Source: Maridesulfovibrio sp. (lineage in GTDB: Bacteria; Desulfobacterota; Desulfovibrionia; Desulfovibrionales; Desulfovibrionaceae). From it: DNA of 64,000 nucleotides. The notes below the pieces were generated by a model. It did not search any database. It was given only the letters and a program-made list of their open reading frames with translations, and was not told the DNA's origin. This document shows, piece by piece, positions 50,351-59,209 of the stretch (position 1 is the stretch's first letter; each line of letters opens with the position of its first letter). The translations under genes were made by a program, and so were the position numbers. The DNA lies in assembly GCF_963678865.1 (NCBI RefSeq), contig NZ_OY787459.1:1144501-1208500 (forward strand). Direction: 5' to 3'.

Positions 50351-50702
50351 AACCCCACTAGACCTTGCGTGTCAGCTTTTGGAAGAACACGCCGGGTGTC
50401 CTGCTGAACTATTTTGTGAGTCTCCAGACCACCCCTTAAGCAAAGACACATCCTCTGTGTGCTCCTCAACTGATCCGGGCTGCACAAGCTACAAGCAGCA
50501 CGTTGAGGCGGATTGCTGGAAGCGGCTTATCAAAAAGCTACACCGTGGCGAAATGTCGTTAACCAAAACTCTCAAGCTCCACGGCTTCACCCACAAGTCT
50601 TTAGGTCACAACTATATTCACGCAGTCTACAAGGACGGTGAAGAGGTGTTTAGGGGCATGGCGGGGGCTGTATGGGAGTGGTTAAAGGAAGACAGGCCAT
50701 GA
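50340..50702 (+). CDS. Hypothetical Cys-containing protein
   Basis: 120 residues with several cysteines in the first half (CQLL, AGCPAEL, CESP, VCSSTDPGC) and a helical-basic second half (SLTKTLKLHGFTHKSLG). Overlaps both neighbours by 4-11 bases. No family recognised. Confidence 0.6.
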   Translation: MKNRTPLDLACQLLEEHAGCPAELFCESPDHPLSKDTSSVCSSTDPGCTSYKQHVEADCWKRLIKKLHRGEMSLTKTLKLHGFTHKSLGHNYIHAVYKDGEEVFRGMAGAVWEWLKEDRP

Positions 50703-51175
50703 CCAGAAAAGAAATTGAAGCGCTAGCAGAAGGTGTGGCCTGTAATCATCGAACAGAAAAACAATGCTGGATTGATGTACACCAGATAGTCAAAAAGCTT
50801 GGGGGAAAAATTGAGTACGCTAAACCAGAAAACAAAATAGAGCTGTGTTGTTATGCGGATGAATCTTTTAAAATCATCTTGCTCAGACAGCCGCACTACC
50901 ACGAACAGCGAGATAGATGGTCAATAGCCCATGCGCTGGGACACGTTCTCATGCATTCCCACCCCGGAAAAACACGACTCTTCACGCGAGAAGAAAACCG
51001 TACAGAATGCATGCAGGCAAACTGGTTTGCTGCTGGCCTGCTCATGCCTAAAACGTCATTTCTCACGAAAGCTAAAGAACTAAGAAATGACACCGAAGAG
51101 CTTGCCTCTTTGTTTTGGGTAATGGAAGGCGCGGCAAGTTCTCGGCTTGAATCCTTCCGTTTAGGTCTCAGCTAA
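50699..51175 (+). CDS. ImmA/IrrE-family protein lacking the catalytic glutamate
   Basis: 158 residues. RWSIAHALGHVLMHSH is the family motif (normally H-E-x-x-H), but the Glu is Ala79, flanked by His78 and His82. The C-terminal CMQANWFAAGLLMP is the usual second conserved segment. ImmA peptidases cut ImmR/DdrO-type repressors; this one should bind zinc but not cleave. Lies just before the integrase. ATG 50699 is chosen over an upstream GTG. Confidence 0.8.
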   Translation: MTRKEIEALAEGVACNHRTEKQCWIDVHQIVKKLGGKIEYAKPENKIELCCYADESFKIILLRQPHYHEQRDRWSIAHALGHVLMHSHPGKTRLFTREENRTECMQANWFAAGLLMPKTSFLTKAKELRNDTEELASLFWVMEGAASSRLESFRLGLS

Positions 51176-51241
51176 CCCCATGCAAAACACTTTAAGCGAC
51201 TAATGTTAGACATTGACAAGGGGCGCGCTTATACTGATCTG

Positions 51242-51258
51242 TAAGCGCGTTCTTTGAC
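51242..51258. repeat. 17-bp inverted repeat partner of 11044-11060; part of a palindrome upstream of int
   Basis: TAAGCGCGTTCTTTGAC is the exact reverse complement of 11044-11060. With GCGCGCTTA at 51223-51231 it also forms an 8-bp dyad (CGCGCTTA/TAAGCGCG) around 10 bases, a probable protein-binding site in the integrase leader. Confidence 0.5.
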
Positions 51259-51275
51259 AATAGAGAGAGAAAATT

Positions 51276-52328
51276 ATGCCAGTAAAGAGGAAAGGCAAAT
51301 GGTACGGAAGAGTCTCATGGAGCGGATCAAGGAAAGAAAAACAATTCCCAACGAAGAAAGACGCGATTGCGTGGGAAGTAGCCATGAGGAGCAAGATATC
51401 TTCACCACAAGAAGATGGCACAAGGCTTCATGTTTTACTGGACGACTATCTAGAGAGTTGCTCGAATCGTGGGCAGACGAAGAAGCACATTGATGACAAG
51501 GAGAGGGCCTATCTGTCCTTTTTGGAGTTAACCGGATCGGGCATGCAGCTTGTCACCGAGCTTAAGTACACGACAGTCCAAAGATACCTTAACCATGTCG
51601 CTCGAAAGGTATCCCCACACCGCGCCAATGTTCACCGCAAGTTCCTTGTTGCTGCTTGGAATTGGGGTATGCGTCCGTTTGGCCTTCCTAAAGAAAACCC
51701 ATTCGCTGTAGAGACCTACCGAGTAGATAAAACCTCAAAGTACATTCCTCCGGTTGATGACTTTTGGCGTTTGGTTGACGCTGTTCAGGCTCATGAAGCC
51801 CGTTTGCTCATGACTTTCCTGTATACTGGGGGAAGAAGGACAGAAATCCTTACCCTGAAGTGGGCAGACGTGGATTTCAAAAAAAAGGTGATCTGGCTGC
51901 AAACCAGAAAGAGGCGCGGGGGCGGCATGCATAGGGATGCCCTTCCGATGATTTCAGACCTTGTGGAAGTCCTTAAAGAGCAACGGATGGAGACAGGATT
52001 CAAAGAATTTGTTTTCATCAGCCCCAAAACAAAAAAACCATACAGCCCATTAACAAAGGTAATGAATAAGTGGTGCGAAAAAGCCGGAATCACTCCATTT
52101 AACTTTCACGCCATACGCCACTTGTCAGCATCCATACTCGCTGATAAAGGGTACTCATTACCAAATATTCAGAAGCTCTTGAGGCATCAGGCAGTGACCA
52201 CAACAGCCAGATATTTGCACTCGCTGGGGCTGACTGATTTGGACTTGGAAGGGGCTTTTGACAGGCCCGTCAAAAAACAGGAGGTGAACAAAAAGGTGAG
52301 TAAAAACGAAAAAAGGGGTTTAGGCTAG
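51276..52328 (+). CDS. int: Tyrosine site-specific integrase
   Basis: 350 residues. An N-terminal arm/core-binding region (RKGKWYGRVSWSGSRKEKQFP, SAM-like 55-160) precedes the catalytic domain with Arg in YTGGRRTEIL, HAIRH (His-x-x-Arg), LRHQAVTTTARYLH (His and nucleophile Tyr). It recombines attP with tRNA-Lys. Ends 32 bases before the attR core; start has GAGAGAG upstream and a palindrome in the leader. Confidence 0.95.
   Translation: MPVKRKGKWYGRVSWSGSRKEKQFPTKKDAIAWEVAMRSKISSPQEDGTRLHVLLDDYLESCSNRGQTKKHIDDKERAYLSFLELTGSGMQLVTELKYTTVQRYLNHVARKVSPHRANVHRKFLVAAWNWGMRPFGLPKENPFAVETYRVDKTSKYIPPVDDFWRLVDAVQAHEARLLMTFLYTGGRRTEILTLKWADVDFKKKVIWLQTRKRRGGGMHRDALPMISDLVEVLKEQRMETGFKEFVFISPKTKKPYSPLTKVMNKWCEKAGITPFNFHAIRHLSASILADKGYSLPNIQKLLRHQAVTTTARYLHSLGLTDLDLEGAFDRPVKKQEVNKKVSKNEKRGLG
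52283..52305 (+). repeat. Candidate integrase arm sites, right
   Basis: GGTGAACAAAAA followed by GGTGAGTAAAA (52295-52305), the latter identical to 10983-10993. Lies within the integrase 3' end, 55 bases from the core. Confidence 0.4.
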
Positions 52329-52362
52329 CCCAAAATTTGAGCTTTTCTCTGCCATAAACCCC
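52305..52362 (-). terminator. Phage-supplied bidirectional terminator for int and tRNA-Lys
   Basis: GGGGTTTA (52315-52322) pairs with TAAACCCC (52355-52362). Read leftward it is followed by TTTTTT, so it terminates tRNA-Lys transcription after integration. It overlaps the int stop. Confidence 0.65.
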
Positions 52363-52420
52363 TGTATTTACTGTGGTAGGCCACGAAGGACTTGAACCTT
52401 CAACCAACGGATTAAGAGTC
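52360..52420 (-). repeat. attR: 61-bp direct repeat inside intact tRNA-Lys
   Basis: Identical to 10837-10897. Here it is joined to the chromosomal 5' half of tRNA-Lys, restoring a full gene. Confidence 0.95.
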
Positions 52421-52449
52421 CGCTGCTCTACCAATTGAGCCAGTGACCC
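52374..52449 (-). tRNA. tRNA-Lys(CTT), integration target
   Basis: 76 bases with CCA. Acceptor GGGTCAC/GTGGCCT, anticodon stem GCGGA/TCCGT, loop CTCTTAA (anticodon CTT), T arm GAAGG-TTCAAGT-CCTTC. The 3' part is phage-derived through attR. Confidence 0.95.
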
Positions 52450-52464
52450 GTGTCGTGAGAAAAG

Positions 52465-52493
52465 GGTTTAGATATATTCACTGCAGATGTCAA
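52465..52493 (-). promoter_or_regulatory. Candidate tRNA-Lys promoter
   Basis: Minus strand TTGACA (52493-52488) and TAAACC (52470-52465) are 17 bases apart, placing the start a few bases before the tRNA 5' end. The -10 is weak. Confidence 0.45.
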
Positions 52494-52529
52494 CAAGTTT
52501 TTAATTTTTTTTTAAAAAAAGGCAACTAA

Positions 52530-54470
52530 ATGCGTTTTAAGCTAATTTATTTGATTTTATTAAGTTTCATTTCAACCTTTACACTTATCTGTCCGCAAAC
52601 GGCTCTTAGTGCCCAAAACCGGAATCCGAACCTTGATACAAAATGGAAACTATACAGCCTCGACAAAACTAGTCAGGAACAAACAGGGTTAAAAACCAAC
52701 ATTCTGGCCGGACTGATTCTTGAGCCTAAAAACGGCTGGTATACATACTCCCACAATCCGGGCAAACTTGGTCAGCCGACTACACTTACAGCAACCCTGA
52801 CTCCGGACAACACGATACTTCCAGTCATTTACCTGCCGGGCAAACTCAAAGATGATCCCTTCAACAAAGGCCAGAAAGTTTCCATTTACTCGGAGCCGAC
52901 TCCTATTCTGGTTCCGGTGCCGCCTTCTTTGGAATCATTCACCCTCAAAACAAAACTGTCTTTACTCATGTGTTCTGACACAGCCTGCCAGCCATTTAAA
53001 ACGGATCTGGATTTCTTCGGCATGGCTGTTTCCCCGAAAAATCTTCCGCAGGCCAGCCTGCAACCTTGGTGGCCAAAATTTGTAAAAACGCGAAACGGTG
53101 CAAAAACCATCAAGATTTCTCTGAAAAACATCGCCTCCAAGGACGAAGCCAAGGCTGCGGATAAAACCGCAAAATCCCAACCGCAAAATAATGCTTCCCC
53201 TGAACAGGAACTGGAAACCGGCAGGGTAAATTCCGTATTTTCATTCAGCTCCCTTACCCCCCGTTCTTTCACTCCGGGACTTGAAGTAACGGACCTGACC
53301 ACTGCGATTCTGTTCGGATTACTGGCCGGATTCCTGCTTAACTTCATGCCCTGTGTGCTCCCTGTTATCAGTCTGAAACTATCCACCCTCCTGGCCGGGG
53401 CCGGACACGAAAACGAGGAAGAGCAGAAACGCGGCTTCCGGGAACATAATATTTTCTTTGCACTGGGCATCCTCCTCTACTTCGGTATTCTCAGCGGAAT
53501 TCTAGGCATGACCGGGATGGCCTGGGGGCAGATTTTCCAAAAACCTCCGGTTGTAATCGGGCTGACCGGGATTGTCTTTGCGCTCAGCCTGAGCCTGTTC
53601 GGGCTTTTTAACCTGCCCATTGTGGACCTCAAACTCGGCTCCGAAAACAGCGGACCGCGCAGGCAGGCCCTGTTTACCGGGGTACTTGCCACCCTGCTGG
53701 CCACCCCGTGCAGCGGACCGTTTCTTGGCGGAGTACTGGGCTGGGCCATGGTCCAACCTCATTATATAATCAGCTCGGTCTTCCTCAGCGTGGGGGCGGG
53801 TATGGCTTTGCCTTACATACTGATGGCTGTTTTCCCGGGTTTGGCAACAAAATTTCCCAAACCGGGGGCATGGACCATCTGGATCGAACGGGCAGCAGGA
53901 TTCTTCCTTGCCGGAACATGTATTTACCTGTTCAGCATTCTGCCCGAGGATATGTACATCCCGACCATGATCTTCCTCTGGTTTACCGCAGTGGGAGCAT
54001 GGATGTGGGGGATTTCAGCCGGTGCGGACAAAAAAGCCGTCATGCACCTGCTTAGAGTAAGTGCACTGGCGATCTGCATCTCAGCCGGCATCTGGGCCGC
54101 AACCCCACAGGAACGGGCAGCACACTGGATCGGTTTTGAGCAGGAGGATTTCACTGCCCGCCTTGGCCGCGAAGCAATGCTGGTGGAATTCACTGCTGAC
54201 TGGTGCCCTTCCTGCAAAGTTCTTGAACAGACCGTGCTGACTCCGGTCAACCTGAACCGCTGGCAGGAGACATACGGTCTCACCTTTATCAAAGTCGACC
54301 TAACCGCACCGGACAAGACTGCGGATGAATTCCTGCGTGCTTTGGGCAGCCGATCCATCCCACTGGCAGCTATTTTTAAACCGGGACAAACCGCATCTTC
54401 CCCAACCGTCATCCGCGATATCTACACCACCGGACAGATGGAAGAGGCTTTGAAACAGACTTTGAAATAA
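52530..54470 (+). CDS. dsbD: Thiol:disulfide interchange protein DsbD
   Basis: 646 residues in the inner membrane, carrying electrons from cytoplasmic thioredoxin to periplasmic thiol proteins and cytochrome maturation. Signal MRFKLIYLILLSFISTFTL, N-terminal periplasmic domain with MCSDTAC, then about eight TM helices with the redox cysteines of NFMPCVLPVIS and ATPCSGPFLGG, and a C-terminal thioredoxin domain with ADWCPSCK. All three cysteine pairs are present, so it should be active. First chromosomal gene right of the prophage. Confidence 0.92.
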   Translation: MRFKLIYLILLSFISTFTLICPQTALSAQNRNPNLDTKWKLYSLDKTSQEQTGLKTNILAGLILEPKNGWYTYSHNPGKLGQPTTLTATLTPDNTILPVIYLPGKLKDDPFNKGQKVSIYSEPTPILVPVPPSLESFTLKTKLSLLMCSDTACQPFKTDLDFFGMAVSPKNLPQASLQPWWPKFVKTRNGAKTIKISLKNIASKDEAKAADKTAKSQPQNNASPEQELETGRVNSVFSFSSLTPRSFTPGLEVTDLTTAILFGLLAGFLLNFMPCVLPVISLKLSTLLAGAGHENEEEQKRGFREHNIFFALGILLYFGILSGILGMTGMAWGQIFQKPPVVIGLTGIVFALSLSLFGLFNLPIVDLKLGSENSGPRRQALFTGVLATLLATPCSGPFLGGVLGWAMVQPHYIISSVFLSVGAGMALPYILMAVFPGLATKFPKPGAWTIWIERAAGFFLAGTCIYLFSILPEDMYIPTMIFLWFTAVGAWMWGISAGADKKAVMHLLRVSALAICISAGIWAATPQERAAHWIGFEQEDFTARLGREAMLVEFTADWCPSCKVLEQTVLTPVNLNRWQETYGLTFIKVDLTAPDKTADEFLRALGSRSIPLAAIFKPGQTASSPTVIRDIYTTGQMEEALKQTLK

Positions 54471-54556
54471 AATACCGACACCCTTTACGACTGTGCCGCA
54501 GTCAGTTATCACGTGGCTCAACAGCAACTTTAAAAAATCATATAGAAAGGAAGCGC

Positions 54557-55744
54557 ATGCTCAATTTTCAAATATTCATCCCGACCCGTATTGTTTTCGG
54601 TCCCGGAAAAATTCAAGAGCTGGGAACCCTGCCCCTGCCCAAAGGCACTAAAGCCATGATCGTGATCGGAGAATCAGGGGCCATGATCAAAAACGGCTAT
54701 CTTGATAAAATACAGGCAGCTCTTGCCAAGCAGGATGTTTCAACTGTTGTTTTCGATAAAATCTCCCCTAACCCTCAATCAGATCAGGTTGACGAGGCAG
54801 CAAAAATAGCCCGCGACAAGGGTATTGATTTCATAGTCGCCCTTGGAGGAGGTTCCACTATCGATGCTTCCAAAGCCATTGCCCTTTTGACAACCAACAT
54901 CGGTAAGTGCTGGGATTACATGCAGTCCGGCTCCGGTGGCGGAGTCAATCCCGAAAATCCAGCGGCCCCCCTCATCGCCATTCCAACCACAGCAGGAACC
55001 GGCACAGAAGCGGACCAGTGGGCGGTAATCAATAAATCTGGCGGCATTGAAAAGATCAGCCTCGGCAATGATTCCACTTTTCCGGCGATTTCAATCGTTG
55101 ATCCCGAACTCATGGTCAGCGTTCCCCCGCGCATGACAGCTTACACAGGTATCGATACCTTTTTCCATGCGGTTGAAACTTTCCTTTCCACCGCGCATCA
55201 GCCCATGAGCGACATGCTGGCCCTCGAAGCTGTACACTTGAGCAGCCATTACCTGCCCATGGCGATTGCCGAAGGCGATAATATTGAAGCCCGCACGGTC
55301 ATGGCTTGGTCCAGCACAGCTGCAGGTATGTGCGAAACACTTTCCCGCTGCATTTCTCAGCACTCACTGGAACATGCACTGAGCGCGAAATACCCGGAAC
55401 TTCCGCACGGACTCGGCCTTGCCAAACTTTCCATCCCATATTTCAAACGCCTGATCCCGGAAAGCCCGGAACGCTTTGAAGATCTCGCCATGGCTATGGG
55501 ATACGACACCCAGCAGTTTGACGAAAACATGCGCTCCACCGTTTTCCTCGAAGGCTTGCGTTCCCTGCTTGAGAGAGCCGGATTCAATGAGGAGTCACTT
55601 AAAGATTACGGTGCAAAAGAAGATGATGTTGCAGAACTGGTAGATATCGCGCAGCAGACCATGGGCAAACTTTTCGACTTCACCCCTGCAGATATGAGCC
55701 GTGAAGATCTGGAATGCATCATGTCCGAGGCTATAGCCGGTTAA
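54557..55744 (+). CDS. Iron-containing alcohol dehydrogenase
   Basis: 395 residues. N-terminal FQIFIPTRIVFGPGKIQEL, nucleotide-binding VALGGGSTIDASKAIAL, IPTTAGTGTEADQWAV, and metal ligands in GIDTFFHAVE, SLEHALSAKYPELPHGLG. NAD(P)-linked oxidation or reduction of alcohols or aldehydes in the cytoplasm. AGGAAG lies before ATG. Substrate not readable. Confidence 0.9.
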   Translation: MLNFQIFIPTRIVFGPGKIQELGTLPLPKGTKAMIVIGESGAMIKNGYLDKIQAALAKQDVSTVVFDKISPNPQSDQVDEAAKIARDKGIDFIVALGGGSTIDASKAIALLTTNIGKCWDYMQSGSGGGVNPENPAAPLIAIPTTAGTGTEADQWAVINKSGGIEKISLGNDSTFPAISIVDPELMVSVPPRMTAYTGIDTFFHAVETFLSTAHQPMSDMLALEAVHLSSHYLPMAIAEGDNIEARTVMAWSSTAAGMCETLSRCISQHSLEHALSAKYPELPHGLGLAKLSIPYFKRLIPESPERFEDLAMAMGYDTQQFDENMRSTVFLEGLRSLLERAGFNEESLKDYGAKEDDVAELVDIAQQTMGKLFDFTPADMSREDLECIMSEAIAG

Positions 55745-55858
55745 TGACCATAGCGGCATCGGATTTGTGATATCCTTAAGGCTCGAAGCGGAAAGCTTCT
55801 GTCCTTACCCTAACGGTTACTGAGCCTAAGGGAGCAACGCTGCCGCATTTGATTATTC

Positions 55859-55892
55859 AGGGGGACTCACGGTGTGGGTTCCCCTAATTTAA
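55859..55892 (+). terminator. Hairpin after alcohol dehydrogenase
   Basis: AGGGGGACTC pairs with GGGTTCCCCT around a short loop followed by AATTT. Weak T-run; a probable terminator. Confidence 0.45.
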
Positions 55893-55983
55893 AAAAAACT
55901 GTTAATTGACATTGCCGTATGGTCTTTTATAAGTATAACCACAGACAATTAAAGAATTTTGGCAAGCTTCAAAGTGTAGGTAG

Positions 55984-56898
55984 ATGGGGATCGGAGGAAT
56001 ATACCGCACAATGACTAAAAAGCAGAAAAGAATTGTTCAATGCCCGTTTTGCGACAGCAACCGCCTGTACTTCAGGCGGGGACTGGTTTCTGACGTACTT
56101 ATTTCCCTGCTTATCCCGGTCAGGTCCTACTCCTGCGGCTCATGCAGCCGCAGCTTTCGTCGTTTCGGCAACTATTTTACCAGCAAGCAGGCCCTGATCC
56201 ATATATTCGGCGCACTGGCAATCCTGGCTGTAATAAATCCGCAACTACTGCTCCCGGAAAGCTGGCTGCTCCAAGAAGAACAAGCGGAAACATCACCGGT
56301 TGCAGAACCAAATATCGAAATTATTGAAAGCGAACCCGCAAATGAACTTCCTCTGCTGAGCATGGCCATTGTCAATGCTACTAACAGCTCTTTTGATATC
56401 AGCAATGGAACAGTTGTCATCGCACCCACAAATGGGACTAACGACGCCACACAGAATAATGCGACACAGGCCAATGCCACGGCAAAAACTATTCTTTCTT
56501 TCAATGGTACAGATGTAGGGAACTCCACAGCCCCCGCGAAGAAAGATGAAGAAGTTAAAAATACGGAAGAAGAAAAACACAGCCTGCAGGCAGGTAAACT
56601 GAAATCCATCTACTTCAAAGAAGTTGACGGCCAGACCAGAATAAGCCTTGATCTCGGCGGTGCTCCTCTTTCCTACACATCTTTCTTCCTGAAAGATCCG
56701 AACCGCCTTGTCGTCGATATTCAAGGCAAATGGGACTACTTCGGACCGACTGTACTCAAGCCGGAAAACCCGATTTTTTCAAAATTCAGAATTGGTATCT
56801 ACGATGAAAAAATACGAATGGTCATGGATCTCAAAGGACAGACCCCGGCACCAGTCATCAGCAAGACAGAAAACGGCCTTGATATTAATGTGAAATAA
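55984..56898 (+). CDS. Membrane protein with zinc ribbon and AMIN domain
   Basis: 304 residues (an ATG nine codons in, at 56011, is an equally possible start). Cytoplasmic zinc ribbon CPFCDSNRLYFRRG...CGSCSRSF, one TM helix (ALIHIFGALAILAVINPQLLL, about 72-92), a long low-complexity Asn/Thr linker, and a C-terminal AMIN-type domain (LKSIYFKEVDGQTRISLDL, PNRLVVDIQGKW). AMIN domains anchor periplasmic proteins to septal or peptidoglycan sites. Envelope function is inferred. Confidence 0.75.
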   Translation: MGIGGIYRTMTKKQKRIVQCPFCDSNRLYFRRGLVSDVLISLLIPVRSYSCGSCSRSFRRFGNYFTSKQALIHIFGALAILAVINPQLLLPESWLLQEEQAETSPVAEPNIEIIESEPANELPLLSMAIVNATNSSFDISNGTVVIAPTNGTNDATQNNATQANATAKTILSFNGTDVGNSTAPAKKDEEVKNTEEEKHSLQAGKLKSIYFKEVDGQTRISLDLGGAPLSYTSFFLKDPNRLVVDIQGKWDYFGPTVLKPENPIFSKFRIGIYDEKIRMVMDLKGQTPAPVISKTENGLDINVK

Positions 56899-56922
56899 TT
56901 TTTTTTGGCAGGCTTAAGACGA

Positions 56923-56959
56923 AAAAATCCCCCGGAACTCAACCGTTCCGGGGGATTTT
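56923..56959. terminator. Bidirectional terminator between convergent genes
   Basis: AAAATCCCCCGGAAC pairs with GTTCCGGGGGATTTT around TCAACC, giving T-runs on both strands. It separates the AMIN-domain gene from the convergent peptidase. Confidence 0.9.
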
Positions 56960-56969
56960 GCATTCATAG

Positions 56970-58199
56970 TTATTCAATGCAGATTATATCGAAATCATTT
57001 CCAGTGATGCTCTCTGCTCCGTAAGCTTTAACTTCGAAAGTATTTTCCACCCCGACCATGCCCACTCCGGGAATACCCTGCTTCGGCTCAAGGGCAAAGA
57101 CCATACCTTCCTCAATGGGCAGGTCAAATCCTTTGGCAATGGGCGGAAAACCGTCCACTGTCAAACCGATACCATGACCGATGAAAGGAACTTTGCATTC
57201 ACCGATCCCCATAAAACCTTCCATATATCCCTGCTTCTCAGCCTCAGCCATGACTTTGGCATATACATCACTGACCAGAGTTCCGGGCTTGAGATTCTCT
57301 GCAGCGAGGGCCTGCATATCCTGACAGAAAAGCTGGGCATCCAGAACCTCTTTGGGTATAGAACTTTTCGCACCGGACCAGTAAAGCTGTGTTTTATCAG
57401 TATGATACCCCTCCATGACGAATCCGCAATCAACAGATAGAGGAGCACCTGCATCCCAGAATTTATCACCGCTACCCATATAAGGGGATACTGGATGCAC
57501 TCCTCGCAAACCCAACGGACCGTTAAAAGAACTGGGGTAAACGCCTGAATCTCCGGCAGAAACATGGCCGAGAAAAATCTCCTCGCCAAAACTCTGCATG
57601 CGCATGTGACCTTCATGCCCAAGCTCAAAAAACACATTCCAGAGATATTTGGCCATCTCCAACTCGCTCATGCCGATCTCAAGCAGCTCCGGAAGGACCT
57701 CCGCCAAAGCGGTGTTATGCAGATGACCGACTTCGCGCATGATTTCCAACTCCCATTCAGACTTCACAGCGCGGGAAAGAGCCAGCACTTTATCACCGGG
57801 AACAAATTTAAACTCAGGCATACGCGAAGTAAGCATTTCTCCAAGCTGCCAGGTCAGCCCTGCAGTTTCAGCTCCCATCACCTCGGTCAGGGGTTGCCCT
57901 GATTCCCGGGCAAGAGGAGCAAGTTCTTTAAATGATTTGAAGCGGACTATATTTTTAATGGTACTTTCGATTCTGGCCCGGTCAAAAGACTTGCGGACAA
58001 AAAGAACAGGCTCACCTTCCAGCGGCAGCCACACAGCACCGTTGACAAAGGAACCGGAGAGATAATAAATCTGCAAGCGCGAAAAGCAGAGCATGCCCCC
58101 AGCCTGCGGAGCCACTTCAGGAAGAAAACGGCGGCACTTTGCCCAGCGGGATTCAAGTTCACTGCGAGGTACAACTACATTTGGTTCAAGATCAGACAT
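56970..58199 (-). CDS. M24 family aminopeptidase (Xaa-Pro peptidase-like)
   Basis: 409 residues. An N-terminal creatinase-like domain precedes the pita-bread metallopeptidase with ligands in SVDCGFVMEGYHTDKTQLYW (Asp, Asp), GHGIGLTVDGFPP (His), LEPKQGIPG (Glu) and GVENTFEV (Glu). The two-metal set is complete. It removes N-terminal residues next to proline or cleaves X-Pro dipeptides. Single gene with promoter region at 58200-58341. Confidence 0.88.
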   Translation of the reverse strand: MSDLEPNVVVPRSELESRWAKCRRFLPEVAPQAGGMLCFSRLQIYYLSGSFVNGAVWLPLEGEPVLFVRKSFDRARIESTIKNIVRFKSFKELAPLARESGQPLTEVMGAETAGLTWQLGEMLTSRMPEFKFVPGDKVLALSRAVKSEWELEIMREVGHLHNTALAEVLPELLEIGMSELEMAKYLWNVFFELGHEGHMRMQSFGEEIFLGHVSAGDSGVYPSSFNGPLGLRGVHPVSPYMGSGDKFWDAGAPLSVDCGFVMEGYHTDKTQLYWSGAKSSIPKEVLDAQLFCQDMQALAAENLKPGTLVSDVYAKVMAEAEKQGYMEGFMGIGECKVPFIGHGIGLTVDGFPPIAKGFDLPIEEGMVFALEPKQGIPGVGMVGVENTFEVKAYGAESITGNDFDIICIE

Positions 58200-58341
58200 G
58201 GGAAATACTCCTTGGATGTATCAATTCCATATAAAAAGGATTCTTGGGAAAGAAAACCCTGTACTCGGGTAAAAGAGAGCTTTGCAAGTAGCCGGGCTTT
58301 ACTGTAGCATGCGAAAATAAATTGCCTGGAGAGATCAAAAA

Positions 58342-58764
58342 ATGCTTATAGTTGACAAAAAAAAATTAGCCGCACTTCTTGACGAGGTCAAGGTTATAGC
58401 CGTAATTGGCGCGGTGGATAAACCCGGACGCCCAGTGGACCGAGTCTGCCGTTACATGATTGATGCGGGATACCAGATTATACCTGTACACCCTAAAAGA
58501 CAGGATGTATGGGGGCTTAAGACTTATAAATCTGTCACTGACATTCCCGTTCCGGTTGATCTGGTAAACCTGTTCAGGGCTTCCGAGTTCTGTGCGGGCC
58601 ATGCCCGCGAAGTACTTGAACTTGAAAACATGCCCAGATGCTTCTGGATGCAGGAAGGTATTTTCAGCCCGGAAGCACGGGAGCTGCTCTCGGGTAATAA
58701 CATCACCGTAATCGAAGACCGTTGCATAATGGTCGACCATATAAATTTAGCAGGCAAGAAATAA
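58342..58764 (+). CDS. CoA-binding domain protein
   Basis: 140 residues with a Rossmann fold: VIAVIGAVDKPGRPVDRVCRYM, AGYQIIPVHPKRQDVWGLKTYKSV and PRCFWMQEGIFSPEARE are the CoA_binding_2 (YccU-like) family signature. Binds CoA or a related nucleotide; precise role unknown. Stop overlaps the next ATG as TAATG. Confidence 0.88.
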   Translation: MLIVDKKKLAALLDEVKVIAVIGAVDKPGRPVDRVCRYMIDAGYQIIPVHPKRQDVWGLKTYKSVTDIPVPVDLVNLFRASEFCAGHAREVLELENMPRCFWMQEGIFSPEARELLSGNNITVIEDRCIMVDHINLAGKK

Positions 58765-59201
58765 TGAGTAAGGCTTTCGAATGCCGGATGTGCGGCCATT
58801 GCTGTCAGGGAGAAGGCGGCATCATCATGACAGCCAAGGACCGTACCCGTCTCGCCGGGCACCTCGGCATCTCCGAACAGGACTTGATTGAAAAACACAG
58901 CGAAACCGTGAACGGTAAGATACGCCTCCAATCCCGCGAGGACGGGTACTGTGTTTTTTATAATGAAGGCTGCGGAGTTCACCCCGGCCGACCGGATATC
59001 TGCCGCGCATGGCCATTCTTCCGGGGGAACCTTATCGACGAGATGAGTTGGGAGATGATTCAGGAATACTGTCCCGGCGTAAACAAGGAAGCCGGACACG
59101 CCGGATTTGTTAAAGAAGGCAAGCAATACATTCGCGACGAAGGCTTACGCCAGCACGACCCTGATGTTGCCCCCAACGCACTGATTACTGACGAAGATTA
59201 G
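58764..59201 (+). CDS. YkgJ-type cysteine cluster protein
   Basis: 145 residues. FECRMCGHCCQGEGGI, DGYCVFYNEGCGVHPGRPDICRAWPF and YCPGV supply the cysteines of the YkgJ/CxxCxxCC family, thought to bind zinc or an iron-sulfur cluster. Translationally coupled to the CoA-binding gene and 8 bases from the DnaJ-like gene. ATG 58764 chosen by that overlap. Confidence 0.88.
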   Translation: MSKAFECRMCGHCCQGEGGIIMTAKDRTRLAGHLGISEQDLIEKHSETVNGKIRLQSREDGYCVFYNEGCGVHPGRPDICRAWPFFRGNLIDEMSWEMIQEYCPGVNKEAGHAGFVKEGKQYIRDEGLRQHDPDVAPNALITDED

Positions 59202-59209
59202 TTTCTGCT

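Larger units (their letters stand above)
10837..52420. mobile_element. Complete P22-like (podovirus type) temperate prophage
   Basis: Bounded by a 61-bp direct repeat within tRNA-Lys. It contains integrase, CI-type repressor, antirepressor with C4-like RNA, replication and recombination genes, TerS and TerL, portal, scaffold, capsid, connector, tail and ejection genes, a lysis cluster and seven tRNAs. No tape measure or tail sheath was found, so a short tail is inferred. All core modules are present, so it may be inducible; no broken essential gene was seen, although an accessory lipoprotein gene is interrupted. Confidence 0.95.
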
